From: Microcyclosporella mali
Lineage: Eukaryota > Ascomycota > Dothideomycetes > Mycosphaerellales > Mycosphaerellaceae
Assembly (NCBI GenBank): GCA_002785985.1
Contig: NHNU01000002.1
Span: 1,426,001-1,490,000 of the forward strand
Length of the DNA: 64,000 nt
Direction: 5' to 3'
This document shows, in pieces, positions 18,321-31,100 of the stretch. Made by a program: the position numbers and the translations under genes. Numbering within the stretch: position 1 is the first letter of the stretch; each line of letters opens with the position of its first letter. The notes below the pieces were generated by a model. The model was not told the origin of the DNA. It was given only the letters and a program-made list of their open reading frames with translations, and searched no databases.

Positions 18321-19052
18321 GGTGGCAGTGCGATGAGAGTGGCTTGTGTGAAGATGAGGTGTGGTACTGAGAGAAATGGAGTGTAGCGGTCGATGTTGTT
18401 GTTATTTGTTGGTGATTCGAAGGTCAAGGAGGGAGCTGGCGCATTGTGCGAGAAGGAATGCTCAACGTGCCTGCGTGCGCTAGCATGTGCTTGCCAAGAC
18501 TCGAGTGAAGGGATGGAAAGCGCAGGTAACAAACCATCTCTCGACGAGGTTCAGCCGCATGTACACAATATATGACCATAGTCCTTCAAGTGCGAAATTA
18601 GCCTGGTCAACAGTATATTGTCGACGATGCTCTGCCGAACCCATTTGATTTGCGACTTTCCCAAAGCTTTTCTCCTCGACCGTATTCTAGTATCTGACGC
18701 CTATATAGCCACGTTCCGTCCTTGTCCAGCCCGAAGTTTAGGGGTCGCTTCACGTTTTGCGTGTGATCCATGGTTGCGGGATTCTTCACTTTGCTTTCGC
18801 AGGTCGAATGGCTTCCAGCGATTTCGTAAGAGCAGGCGCCTCACTGACGGTAAGCCCGTAGTGCATGATGTCGGCTTCTTTTATTAGAGCAATGTGGTTG
18901 TAACAATAGATTGACTACGCTGCGGTGCTAGTGATGTCTCTACTTCATAAGAAGAAACGTTGGAGTGACCACCCACTTGACTGTGCACACAGTCTTACTA
19001 CGCAGTATTTCGATGTCTGAGAGCTCAGAACACAAAGTCTGTAAGGGAGCCG
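18321..19052. other. Intergenic region between Myb-like gene and HET gene
   Basis: About 730 bases holding the promoter of the Myb-like gene and the 3' end of the HET gene, both on the minus strand. No further gene is supported. Confidence 0.4.
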
Positions 19053-21154
19053 TCATTTCGGATGGAGGCTGATAGCAATTCTGCGTGAGCGCCTCTCGGC
19101 GGGCTTCAACTGCTGCAAGGCTTGTCGTGCCGGCCACCAAGTTCCATCTCTATTTTTGCGAAAGCAAGCTTCGCCAATGACAGTATACTGGTCGGACCGT
19201 GTATCACGGTGCAGCACTAGAGGCAGATGGCATTGATCGACTTGGAAGATCTCGTATGCTGGTAGACTGGTCCCGGTGGAAATGATCACAGGCTGAACAT
19301 CATTGAAAACAGCAAGCTTAAGCCTGTGCCCTGCGAAACAGAGCATACCTTCAAGGGCGTCATGAATTGTCCGGAAAGCCGAGGTCGGTATCTTGATAGT
19401 CTGGTAAGGTTGACTGCGATTCACCTCGGGCTCAAGGGCACCACGAGGACTGCGCTCTGTGGCCTGCGCATGCCTCTTGGAAATACAGTTGAATGCCCAT
19501 TGGCTCAGAGGCTGATCTTGGATGTGAATCATACCAATGTCTTTCAATGTCGAGCGACAGCTGTCAAGGTCGTATTGCGCATAGTATTGGGTGAATCCTT
19601 TGCCTGCATCCCGAATCATTCGTGCGAAAGCGTCTCTGAGAGGACGATCTTCTGCTAAATGTGGCAGAGCACCGAGCCCATCGGAGAATCTGTTCAGTAA
19701 AGCCGTCAAGTAGTCCTCAGCCAAACGAGATCGTTCTTCTGCAGTGAGCGTGTAATTGCTCAACTGGTTACCTCTCTTTGTTCCGGGTACAACCGAGAGT
19801 CCAGGGTCGGTCGTTGCGAGGTGAATGGCGCAACTACGCAGCACCGAGCTGCGAGCATCAAATGTCCAATCAATGTTCTGATCGCCTCCAGTCGCAAAAT
19901 CGATTACCCATGGTGGCAACTTTTGCAGTGCGCTCGGGAAGATTACCCACGGTGGCAGAAACATTGGTCGATGAGCCGTACTGTATCTTGCGATCGGTAG
20001 GCTGTTGCTTGGCCGCAGGGAGCTCAGGATCTTTACGGATAGTTCGTACATTATTTCCGTCTCAGCATCCGCGTATGATGGGATCGGGATGAGATCATTT
20101 CCGTCCTTGGTGATCCCAAGTAAGGCAAAGATTTTGTCACGAGGGTCCGTCGACAAGAAGAAGCGAGTGCGCATGATGGCCGTCAACAAAGAGAAGCGAG
20201 CTTGATAGGACTTGTCACCCTGTATTTGCATCCGGAAGCTTCTGATAGCATTAAGCTGGGACTTCGTGCGAGAAGGGACCTCAGTCAAGGTGTCCGCGGC
20301 CAGGAACAGCATCTCGAGATCGAAGTGCTGGTCCCCACATTTGACCACAGCATCACGACCCTTGGCAATCTCCTGGATGATCCATATCCTACGAAAAACA
20401 GGAAGAATGGAGTAAGCAAATGACCATGACGGTATTCCGTAATCTGCTTCGCTTCTTACCTTTCCCAGTAGTCGCGCGCCAGCAGCTCCATTATGCCTTC
20501 GCGAGCTTCTTCCACATAGTCCGTCTTTCTCATGGCTTCTTGAAAGACGTATCTGCGGTTTGCGTGATATCGATCAAACGTCGCTGTCTGCTGCCTTGAG
20601 TGATAACCAGAGCTGGGCGATGGCCCACGAGATGACCGTCCACGAGGTGCTAATCCACGAGCGTGTGTGTTCCGCCCATCGGGAACGGAGGACTGATCGT
20701 CGTTGTCAATAGCAATTTCCTCGCAGATCTTCAAGTAAGAAGCTGCGATCTCTGTGTAGCAGCCAGCATTTCCCAGCCAAACAATGGTATATGTAGCACG
20801 AGCATAGACTTGACCCATGAGCCCGAGCTGATAGTTCTTCTCAGGAACATCGTTCTGGTTGATGCAGAGAGCATCCGCCCATACGTGGTCTCCCGATTGC
20901 AGCCCACAGTGCACCAAGGCATCGGCGAGATTCCTCCGGATGAATACTTGACAGCCGTCAATCTCCACGACTGCAAGGTCAGTAGCCACGCCCCAGCAGT
21001 ATGAAAGTGCCCAATAGATTGGCGCTCTTGTGACAGGCGCATGTATCATTTTGAAAGATAGAGGTCCAGTCCTGCGATCCGGCGTCCCCAAGAACCTGAG
21101 AAAACGTGTTTCTCGCTTGGCCCAATCGAGGGCCCCATATGTGAAGTGGCTCAT
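19053..21154 (-). CDS. Heterokaryon incompatibility (HET) domain protein
   Basis: HET-domain proteins trigger programmed cell death when genetically different fungal cells fuse; many others have unknown roles. Exons are 21154-20460 and 20388-19053, about 676 residues. The 71-nt intron (GTAAGA..CGTAG) joins DYWER to IWIIQEIAKG in phase. The three HET blocks are visible: YWALSYCWG (about 47-55), WADALCINQND (about 92-102) and the split IWIIQEIA block. Between blocks 2 and 3 lies an extra segment rich in Ser, Arg, Gly and Pro (around residues 150-195), longer than in a minimal HET domain. Past the domain are a conserved DPRDKIFALLGI block and about 350 residues with no recognisable effector such as NACHT, WD40 or ankyrin. 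Its start is 983 bases from the divergent MFS transporter. Confidence 0.92.
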
Positions 21155-22137
21155 TTTGTGAGTCTTTCAGGACGGCTCTGTTGTCCCTGTGATTATACGG
21201 AGCTGAAGGCATAGCAGTGATCCTAAGTCTTGTGAGACGAGACCGTACACTCAGGCCTAGGACGTGGGGTTCATGCATGTGCGGGATGCTGCGCAGCTTC
21301 GCCAAAGGCCACCAGCATGCGCCAATCCTTCATATTTCAATAGTCTCAACTTCGTCAGCCATCAGCTCCAGCTGTTTATACCGCTGCATAAGTACAACAG
21401 CTGTATTATAGGCTTGCGTCATGCCAACAGAGTGCAGAATACCCGCGGGCTTTCACATCGAACATACTGCGCCTTATGGTAGTGACGACTCTTGGACGAC
21501 TTGCTGGCTCGGATCTCGGGCATAGGAGTCATCTTGACAACTGCTCATCGAAGAGCAGTAGCAGGTGTCAGATAAAACCGAATTGACCATGAAGTACTCC
21601 TGGCGACATCGCTGGCAGATCAGTTCCGAAAACATTGCAGGAGGAGCATGTACACATCTTATAGTCTGAGGATACATTGCTTTGCATCGACGGCAATGCT
21701 GACACGTCGATACAATCTCCAGTGTTGCATATGGTTGCTGTTCGCCTTATGGAAATGGCAAAATTCATCGTGCCCTCGTGCCGTTCTACCCAGGTTCTTC
21801 TGTGTGTCGGCTGCTCGGTATGTCGCCGCGCCCGAGATTTCGGCCAGTGGCGTCGTCCTCTGCATGTTCGCGCCGAAAAGGACATAAGCAGCTCCTAATT
21901 CGGAGGGACGCTCTAGAAGTACGTCATGAAGACCATCAGACGAAAAAGATATAAACGCAGCGTTTCTCGCCACCAAGCTCGTGATGGCATACCAAGACCG
22001 AGATTCCGGAAGAAAGCCCAAGCTTCATTGGAAAACAAATACAAGGCATATCGCCAAGAAAAGAAGCATTCACTCACGAAATAAGCTTCATTCCAAACTA
22101 GGCACAGCTACAGGGAGCTGCCCAAGATCGGCGCGAC
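21155..22137. other. Shared upstream region of HET gene and MFS gene
   Basis: A 983-base divergent spacer that should contain both promoters. A minus-strand open frame (21659-22021) lacks an ATG at its start and shows no domain. No repeat or RNA gene was recognised. Confidence 0.45.
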
Positions 22138-23932
22138 ATGGACTACAGATCGGAAGAGACTCGTGAACGAGACCTCGAACGAGCAGAACCCACCAACGAC
22201 TCAGACCACGATGTCTCATCACCAGAAGCCGTCGAAAAGCATGAAGCACCCAACGACACCGACTCGGACGTCTCCAGCGTCTTCTCGGAACGACACATGG
22301 AAGGCGTCCGGAGCATACGACGGCCCAGCTCAAGTCTCTCACGGACACAGTCTCGAGTCTTGGAACGAGCAGAAACGACAGCATCGACAGTGCTATCTGT
22401 GGTCCGATCGAGAGTCCCGAGGAGGGAATTCACGCATCCCTTGACGCACGAGAAGACGACCGTGGACGTCATCGTTGAATTTGACAGTAAAGAAGACCCG
22501 TATAGACCGATGAATTGGCCGTTCAAGAAGAAAGTCATCACTACGATTCTCTATGGGTTTACGGCAATGGCGGCCACGTTCGCGAGTAGTGTCTACTCAC
22601 CCGCCGTGGGTACTATCGCAGAAGAGTTCAACATTGGCACCGAAGTTTCGATCCTCGGCATCTCGCTCTTGCTCGTGGGGTTCGGTCTAGGGCCTTTGTT
22701 GTGGGGGCCTGTTTCAGAAGTTTACGGAAGGAAGACTACTGTTTTGCTTCCGTACTTTGTCTCTGCTATGTTCGCCTTCGGAGCTGGAGCGGCGAAAGAC
22801 GTCCAAACGTTGATGATCTGTCGTTTCTTCCAAGGCTTCTTCGGATCTGCGCCAGTCACCAATACAGGAGGCGTGCTTGGCGATATCTGGTCAGCTGAGG
22901 TTCGCGGTGCGGCTATGGTCCTCTATGCCATTGCTGTTGTGGGAGGTCCTACCATAGGCCCAATAGTCGGTGGAGCAATCATCGTCACCGGCACGAGCTG
23001 GCGCTGGACCCAATATGTCACTGGAGTTCTCATGCTCTTCCTGCTTGTTCTTGACATGCTCATCCTCGACGAATCCTACGCCCCCATCCTCCTTTGCGTC
23101 AAAGCTCGCCGACTCCGCCACGAATCCGGCAACTGGGCTCTCCACGCGAAACACGAAGAGTGGGACGTCTCTTTCAAAGAGCTCGCAAACAAATATCTCA
23201 TACGAGCCTTCCAACTCCTCGCCACGCCAATCTGCTTCCTAATGGCGCTATACGCCTCCTTCTGCTATGGCATACTGTACGCATCCCTAGCTGCTTTTCC
23301 CATCGAGTTCGAGGAAGAGCGTGGCTGGAACTCCCTTGTTGGCTCTCTTCCCTTCCTGGCACTTCTTCTCGGCATCCTCATCGGCTCTGCCGCCAACTAC
23401 CTCAATCAGAAATTCTACGTCAGTAGATGGAAAGCCAACAACTTCCGTCCCGTGCCAGAGGCAAGACTCGTAAGTCCCTTTATCCCCTCCTTCCATTAAT
23501 TTCTCTTCAAGAGCACAAAACCTAATCCTTCTACTCCAGCCACCAATGATGCTCGGCTCCATCTTCTTCACCGCTGGCCTCTTCATGTTCGCCTGGACCT
23601 CCTCCAAATCCATCCACTGGATCGTGCCCTGCATCGGGATAGTCTTCGAAGGCATAGGCTTCATCACAATATTTGGAGCCGCTCTCAACTACCTCATCGA
23701 CACATTTCAACGCTATGCCGCCTCTGCCGTTGCAGCAAACACTTTCCTGCGCTCCGTCTTCGCCGCCGCCTTTCCGTTGTTCATAACACCGATGCTGCAC
23801 AACATTGGTATTGATTGGGGTATCAGTGTTTTCGGATTCATTGCAGCGTTAATGATACCCATTCCGTATTTATTCTACTTCTTTGGGAAGAGGATTAGAG
23901 CAAGAGGTTTCTGGAGTCGGGAGAGTGTTTGA
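22138..23932 (+). CDS. MFS transporter, DHA1 polyamine/multidrug type
   Basis: Plasma-membrane proton antiporter of the DHA1 family, close in style to the yeast Tpo and Flu1 group. Exons are 22138-23469 and 23540-23932, about 574 residues. The 70-nt intron (GTAAGT..CCAG) joins PEARL to PPMMLGSIFF in phase 0. A hydrophilic N-terminus of about 125 residues, rich in Glu, Asp, Arg and Ser, precedes the MNWPFKKK segment that marks the first helix in this group. Motif A reads GPVSEVYGRKT, the segment after helix 4 is NTGGVLGDIW, and motif C is GPTIGPIVGG. It ends with a short cytoplasmic tail. Substrate unknown. It sits head-to-head with the HET gene and tail-to-tail with eEF2. Confidence 0.93.
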
Positions 23933-24345
23933 GACGTACAGTATAGAGGTAGAGATGATAGGCTTTTGCAATGATGATGGGACCAGCAGTTCTGGCACCC
24001 GACTTGTTTGGTGAGTGGCGACTCAACCTAACCATCGACCCCATTTCCAGTGTAGGGACTCTGAAGGTAAGTAACAGAAGGAAGAAGATTTAGTTTGAAC
24101 CTCTTTTTGGCTATCTATGGATGAGACAACCAAGCATCGGAAAGAGAAAACAAAAGAAAGTCATGCCATGCTCATTTCTTGCCCACCCGTAGTCTTTCGT
24201 GTTGTTGTTCGTCACAACGGCATCATGTGACGACGACATCCTGGCGAGCGAACAAAGTCCGTTCGCAAGAGACGCTCGCAAATACTCTGCAGCCACCGCC
24301 CACGTGCACTTGAATCCACTTCCAGCTTCACTAGCCACAAGTTGC
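23933..24345. other. Convergent intergenic region, MFS gene / eEF2
   Basis: A 413-base tail-to-tail spacer containing only expected 3' ends. Confidence 0.45.
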
Positions 24346-27089
24346 TTACAACTTGTCGTAGTAGTTCTCGTAGCCTGGAACCTCGGGCTTGATACCCTTG
24401 CGCTTTCGCATATCCTCGACGATCTTGCCGGTCTGAGTCGTCTTGTCCAGCGGGCTGCCACCGGGCAGGATCTGCCAGTGGTCGAAGACGGACTGTGGGA
24501 AAGCCTGGCCAGAAGTGGCTTGGCGAAGATCGGCGTTGAAACCGAATGACTCGTTGACGGGCAGGTAGGCCTTGACGTTGAACAAAGGAGTACCGGGGCG
24601 CTGGGCCTCCTCGAAGACGTGACCTCTTCGGCGAGTGAGGACACCGTAGATACCACCCATGGCCTGCTCAGGGACCTGGATTTCGACCAGGAAGATGGGC
24701 TCTTGGAGACCTGGGTCAGCGAGGAGAGTGGCGGCGTAGAGCACACGACGCGCAGTTGGGATAATCTGTCCACCACCACGGTGAATGGCATCAGTGTGGA
24801 GGGTGACATCCATGATGTTGAAGCGGACGGAGCGCATTGGCTCCTCAGCAACTGGACCTTCCTTGGTGGCCCACTGGAAACCAGAGACAACGGAATCCTT
24901 GATCTCGTTGAGGTACTGGACGGCCTTGGTCTGGTCGACGAGCAAGTTGGCACCGTTGGTGTCTGGGCCGAAACACCAAATCTTACGGGCATCAGTCACA
25001 TCCCAGCCGTGGTCATCAGCGAGGATACGGGCACGGGCCTTGAAATCGTCACGTGGGCCGATTTTGCCCATCTCGATGTCCTTGCAAACCTCCTCAGCAA
25101 GGGGAGTAGCGGTGACGTAAAGACGGTTGTGCTTGTTGGGCGACTTGGACAGGGCAGTCATGCTGGAATCACCGCCGACGGTCTCACGGTATTGGACGAC
25201 AGGGTCGGAAATGCGGAGGGGCACACCGGCGTGGTCCTCCTCAAGATCCTTCAAGCAAATTTCGAGATGCAGCTCACCGGCACCAGCAACGACGTGCTCA
25301 CCGGACTCGGAGATGTAGGTCAGGACGCAAGGATCCGACTTGGACAGACGCTTAAGACCTTCGACAAGCTTGGGCAGATCGTTGGCGTTCTTGACCTCGA
25401 CGGAGCGACGCACGACAGGAGAGACGGAGAACTTCATGACCTTCAGGTTGTGAGAAGTCTCGTCGGTTGTGAGAGTACCAGACTTGAGCAAGAACTGGTC
25501 AATACCGACCAGTCCAAGAATGTTACCGGCAGGCACATCCTCGATAGGATCGGTGTAACGACCCATCATGAGGATGGTACGCTGGATGGCCTTGATGAAC
25601 ATGTCCTCCTTCTTGCCAGGAATGTAGTTTGGTCCCTGGATGCGGACCTTCAAGCCCGAGCGAGCGGTTCCAGAGAAAACACGTCCAAAGGCGTAGAAAC
25701 GACCCTTGTCGGAGGTTGGCACCATCTTGGAGACGTAAAGCATGAGAGGTCCCTTGGGGTCACAGTCGCGGATACCAATGGCGGAAGCATCGTCAGAAGG
25801 ACCCTCGTAGAGAGTCTCCATGCGGTACTTCTGGGCGGTGTATGGGGATGGAAGATGAAGAATCATCATCTCCATGAGGGCATCGGCGGCTGGCAAGAAC
25901 TTGCGCATGACAACCTTGAGGAGCTGCTTGCCCTCGAGGTCCTTCTCCTCGCTGGCAAGCTTGACCTCAAGCTTCTCCAGAAGCTTGGGGATCTCGTCCT
26001 TCTTGAAGTTCATGATTGAGTCGAAAATACGGAAAATGGGGTCGAGAGCGAACTGGTTGAAGGCTCGCTCGAGCTCCTTGCCCTCGTGGGTGCCGACCTT
26101 GGTCCACTTCTTGGTCTTGGCGTTGAAGTATGAGTCTCCCTGTTGAACTGTAAGCTTGTGCGCCCGCTACGACGAATTGGCAGTTTAGACTCACCCATAA
26201 TCTCTCCATCATCTTGCTCTTGTCAACACCAAACTTCTTGGCGTACTTGGATGCAATACCGCGAAGAGTGAAGGCCCAGCCGTGAAGACCGGATCCGAAA
26301 GCGACGGTACCCTTGTCTGGATAGACCTGGCAGTCACCCAGAGCCTTGTCGTAGTAGGTAGAGATAACGACGTTGACGGACTCGATGACACGGGAGAAGT
26401 TCTGGAACAGGTCCTCCTTGGACAGCTGCAGCTCGAGCAAAGCACGGTCGACCTTGTTGATGATGACGACTGGCTTGATACGCTCACCAAGAGCCTGGCG
26501 GAGCACAGTCTCGGTCTGCACACACACACCTTCGATGGTGTCGACGACGACGAGGGCACCATCAGTGACACGGAGAGCGGCCGTAACCTCAGATGAGAAA
26601 TCTACGTGACCGGGCGAATCGATCAAATTGACCAAGAACTCGTTCTTCTCGGTCTTGACTGGGATGTCCTTGAGATCCTCCTCGTCTGGCAGCTGACCGA
26701 AAAGCGAGATGGCGGTCGACTTGATAGTGACACCACGCTCCTGCTCATCAGGGCGGGTATCTGTGAATCGAGCGCTACCAGCGTTCTTGGCTGAGATGAT
26801 ACCGGCACGCTGAACGAGCGAGTCGGTAAGGGTGGACTTTCCGTGATCGACGTGGGCAATGACGGACATGTTACGGATGTTCTTTGGGTTGTCCATGAGC
26901 CCACGGATCTCGTCGACGGTAAAGCTGTGGCAGGACACACATGTCAGCGCTGTTTCTCATTCCCTCGCTCCAAGGATGAGTTTCTTTCGAGGCTGAGTCT
27001 TGGCCTATGTTATATGCTCCACCAACTCGGCCTCTCGCACTCGCGTTGCGTGCGGATCTGCATGCTCTTGTGACGACTTACTTGACCAT
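24346..27089 (-). CDS. EF2: Translation elongation factor 2 (eEF2)
   Basis: GTPase that moves tRNA and mRNA through the cytosolic ribosome. Exons are 27089-27082, 26924-26195 and 26139-24346, 843 residues, the normal size for eEF2. The first exon is only ATG GTC AA; a 157-nt intron (GTAAGT..CACAG) interrupts codon 3, and splicing restores MVNFTVDEIRGLM. The second intron (55 nt, GTGAGT..ACAG) joins MMERLW to GDSYFNAKTKK. GTPase motifs AHVDHGKST, DSPGH and NKVD are present, as is RFTDTRPDEQERG, the switch region that eEF2 kinases phosphorylate. The diphthamide loop is intact (DAIHRGGGQ). The C-terminus YYDKL is the family end. Strong codon bias creates a long antisense open frame that is not a gene. 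Confidence 0.98.
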
Positions 27090-28147
27090 CTTGGCGGTGT
27101 TGCGGGTGTTTTGTTCGGGGTAAAAGTTTTCTGTGTGGGAAGTTTTGGTTGGGCGTGCCCCACTATTGACGGTCGCGCACTCGAAATGACCACTGTGTAA
27201 TGAAGATGCCTACGTAGGACAGTCAGATATGTGTGCTGTGATGATGGAGGCGGAAGAGGCGGGTTGATATACCTGTCAAAGGCGTGCGCGGTGGGCGATG
27301 AGGGGTGGAGGTGGTGAGGAGCAGGTGGGAGAGTGGGTGCCGCAAGGTGGAATTGGAGGCAAATCCAAAATTCGCTCTGGTGGCAGGTGGGGTCGCCGCT
27401 TGCTCTCGTTCGCTAGTTTCGGCTAGCGTTCTTCTCTTGGGCAGCGGACTTTAGCTTCCTTTCAATCGCTGCTACAACAAACTTCCTGGCGGTGATGGAG
27501 AACGTAGGATGATTCGTATACAACAAATCTGATTGCTCCTCACCGCCAGGCAGAGTCGACACACAGCCTCAAAGTCCGGCGATAAACGGCATTTAGAGAC
27601 TTTTGCACTAGTCCGCTTTCGCTCGCCGCTTGAATGCCTCAGGCTCCAACTCGCTCGTCAACCGCTTAGGACCACTGGTGAACATATGGGACTGTGGCGA
27701 GTACGAGGGGAGCGAAAAGCTATCCATACAGCGAATCACGAGGAATTCTGCTATACTTACAGTCTGTGCCAGATCGTCGAGGACAGAGAATGAATCCCCT
27801 AAACAAGGTATGTCGCAGACAACTCACTTCAAGAAGCTGGCATCCACTTGTGTATCTCTGATTCGATGTTTGAGCTCGAAGATACAACGATGGCAACATG
27901 CTTAGAGGTCCATGACTAATTGATATGCACTTGTTGACAAGTGTCAATCGCCCTTGCCGATATGTTCTACTTGCCGTCGGCCTGTACACGACGACCTGTA
28001 CACGACGACCTGCACAAGAAGAGACCCAACTCTCCAACGCCTCGCTGAAAAGCAGACAAAAAGAAATATAAAGGAACCACCCTCTGCCTCCCACAGTATG
28101 GCTCACCTGCCTCACACCTAGATCGGACAATGACTCTCCAGCCTGTC
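27090..28147. other. eEF2 upstream region and Csf1 3' region
   Basis: About 1.06 kb. The first few hundred bases upstream of eEF2 should be its strong promoter and leader; a further leader intron is possible but I could not define one. The remainder leads to the end of the Csf1 gene. A 14-base tandem repeat lies at 27981-28013. Confidence 0.45.
27981..28013. repeat. Tandem repeat, 14-base unit, about 2.4 copies
   Basis: Two exact copies of cctgtacacgacga are followed by a partial third copy. It lies in non-coding DNA between eEF2 and Csf1. Confidence 0.8.
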
Positions 28148-31100
28148 TTAGGAATTCCCCAAAATTCTCTCATAAGCATCCTCGACCTCCCTACACACCT
28201 CCAGCAGACTCACAATCAAGATCTGATGCGTGACATTCGGCAGTCTCTCGCGATGCAATCCAATCCACTCCAATGGTGGTGTAGCCTCGCCCATATCCCT
28301 CAGCTGCGGCGTCTCAATCACCGGCGGCTCCAGCGCCCTATACTCATACTTGCTCTGCGGCAGATGAATCTCCGCCGTGATCTTGTCGCCGCTCTCGCTG
28401 TCCGTGCCTTCGGCTGCGGTGACCTTGACAGCAGATTCAGGGAGAGAGGCTTTACCGAGGCGAGACGCGAGAGCGCGCGAGTGCGAATCGTACATGCCTT
28501 TGATAAAGTTGATGCGAGACAAATTCCAGCCGACGTCGATTTTGCCCTCAAAGAGACATTTGAAAATGTAGTCAACGCTGTTCGAGTCGGGAGCCTGCCA
28601 GGTCTGCATTGATGCCACGACTTTAGGCACTCGCAGGATAATGCCTCCTTTGGCATTGAGGGCGCTGCTGATGACTTCATCGACGGTGACCTCGAGTGCT
28701 TTGGGTACGGCGGTGATCCTTCGGACCGAGGAAAGAGCGACTTGGAGTTGTCCAAGAGTCATGCCTAAGCCGCTTGTGATTTTGCCTGATTGCAAGCCAA
28801 CAGCAAAGCGAGCTTGAATGTTGCTCGCTTCCAGCTTGAGCATTTGGCTGTCGAAGAACGTGCTCGGATAGACACCAAAGCAGATCGTGCCCATCGTGAC
28901 CACAACATCCGTGTGAAGCTGAATTGGGATCTTCTTCTTCACCTGGCTTCTTGTGCTTCGACCTGAGATCGTTGGCCCAAACTTTGTTGGCACGACTGTA
29001 CTCTCTCGCCTGACATGCTTTTCGATATCCTTCAAACTGGCCATGAACGCCGTCTGTTTCTCCTGTATCAAGCGATCGAAAGCCTGATACAAGCCCACGG
29101 CTTGCGCTGGACTCGTCGAAGTACAGAAGACGTAGGCTTTCTCGCAGTCCAGAACGGCCACCAAGCGATCCGCTTTCCCAGACGGCTGCCTGACATTGTA
29201 CATCAGGAAGTCGAAGCCTTCAATATCTCCGAATGCGAAGGCTTGATAATCAAACGCAGCTTTTGCTCGAAGTCTCTTAAAGCCGACAGAAGCTTGAATT
29301 AATGGCGTGTTACGAAGTGCAGCCTCCGTGCTTTCTTCAGGCCAATTGATCGACGTCCGCAGACCGAACTTCTCCAATTGAATGAATCCACTCATCCGGC
29401 CAGTACTTTCCATCTTCATCTCATCGAGCCCAATGCAAAGGTTCTGCTCCCAGTCCGAAGATTTCTGCTGACTGGCCCACAGATTCGTAATGGTGAAGGA
29501 AGACTTGCCAATGCTTTGTCCCAAATCGAGATCAACAGCGAGCTTGGCAATCGAGACCGTGGCATCCCATGGAAATGCTGCAGCTGCAGCGACAGCCTGA
29601 TACTTTTGCACGAGAAACTCGTCTGGTCTGGTTGGCGCCGCATCCGGAGCTGCAGTGGCCGCTGCCGCAGCGTTTCTGATCTCTGGCGGCAACCAGATCT
29701 CCCGGAAGACGAGCAAGTCCTGGAATTGCTTTGCATTGATCATGATCTTGGTAGGATTGACATTCAGTATCGCAGAGATTCCGGGCGTGCCGCTCAGATG
29801 CTTGTTGTTCATCGCAGACAATACAACAGATTCCATATCGTAGCTGAAAGTAGGCTCGCGAGAGTAAACGTGCTTGACCTGCGCGGTCAGTTTCGTCATG
29901 ACAGCTGTGACTGCGAAGAAATGTCCATGTTCGCCGGACTCAATCGTGTTCATCGTGACGTAGAAGTCCTCGAGCGCAGCCTTCGCATCTACCCGTGCTA
30001 TGGGTTGACAGCTAAGACCAAATTCTTGCTTCGCAATTCTGAAGCCCAGGTCGACTTTTGTCTTGCCGAAGATCTTGGCCGGCGTAGTGGTGACGATCGA
30101 ATCGTCTTCGAAGAATTTCTGCGCGGGCTTCGAGGCCTCTGCTACGACAGGAGCTGGCGTAACAGGCGCGGAATCCTGATTCTGCTCCCGCACAACCTCT
30201 TTGATGCTGTCTGAAACCTCCATAGCAAGCGGCACCACATTGGGAAGCAGCATATTAGTCGAGGCATCAATCATCAGCTCTCCATTTATGGTTGGCTGGC
30301 GCTCATTGTTATTGTACTCCAATTTCAATGCAATTCCGGGTGTCATCAACGTCGTTTGCATAGCGGCACCATCAGAGGCGAACTGTCCATATCGGCCGTG
30401 CTGAGCACCAGCCTTTTGCTGTGATGCGGTCGCCATAGCAGTGATTGACGGCTGCTTCGTTCGTGAACCCTGCATGTATACTTGAGCGCCAGCGAAGTCG
30501 GCTTCGACCAGTACAGACGCAAGATGCTTCGAGTCGAACAACTTGGCAGTAGATCGCGATGCGCCAGTGGGCGTTGGTGTGTTCTGCCAGGTTTCGGTTC
30601 CGTGTCTGAATTGTTCAATCGCAACCTCAACAGATCGCTGCACAGCTGTGACCGGCAAAATAAATCTTGACTCAAGTCGGAGATCCAGTGGCTCTCCAGT
30701 GGCCTTGAACGTGAGGCTGCGCTGTTTGTTGACCGACCAATAGCCTACGCTGAAGCCGATCTCTGGCATCAGAGCAGAGTTTAGCGAGCGCTTGTCTTTG
30801 CTTTGCTTCTTCTTGGCAAGTTGCAGCTGCAAGTCTTGTATAGTCAAACGGGCCTCATTGCCCCCTCGTGTGGTAAACTCTACACTCTTGACGGAGAAGA
30901 TGAGATCGTCTACATCGACGCCTGGGGTGGCGGCGAAAGAAGTGTCGACGAGCCAGCATGCTTGAATATTAGTGAACGCAATCGTGGTCTTGATCGAAAG
31001 TAGATCCTCAGGCGAAAATGGAAGCTCCTCCCAATCCTCATCACCTTGGCCTTCGCCTTTAATTCTCTTGATGACTGTATGCCGTCGTTCATCGCGTAGT

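Noticed and set aside
21659..22021. 120-codon minus-strand frame between the HET and MFS genes
   Set aside because: No ATG at the start (TTG), no domain, and it lies in the shared promoter region.
12006..23932. Biosynthetic cluster or transporter duplication spanning both MFS genes
   Set aside because: No synthase, oxygenase or pathway regulator lies between them, and the two transporters have different intron positions and N-termini.
24619..26019. 466-codon open frame antisense to eEF2
   Set aside because: It mirrors the strong codon bias of eEF2 (few stops on the opposite strand). It has no domain, and the sense strand is certain.
29378..30214. 278-codon plus-strand frame inside Csf1
   Set aside because: Shadow of the Csf1 coding frame; no domain.
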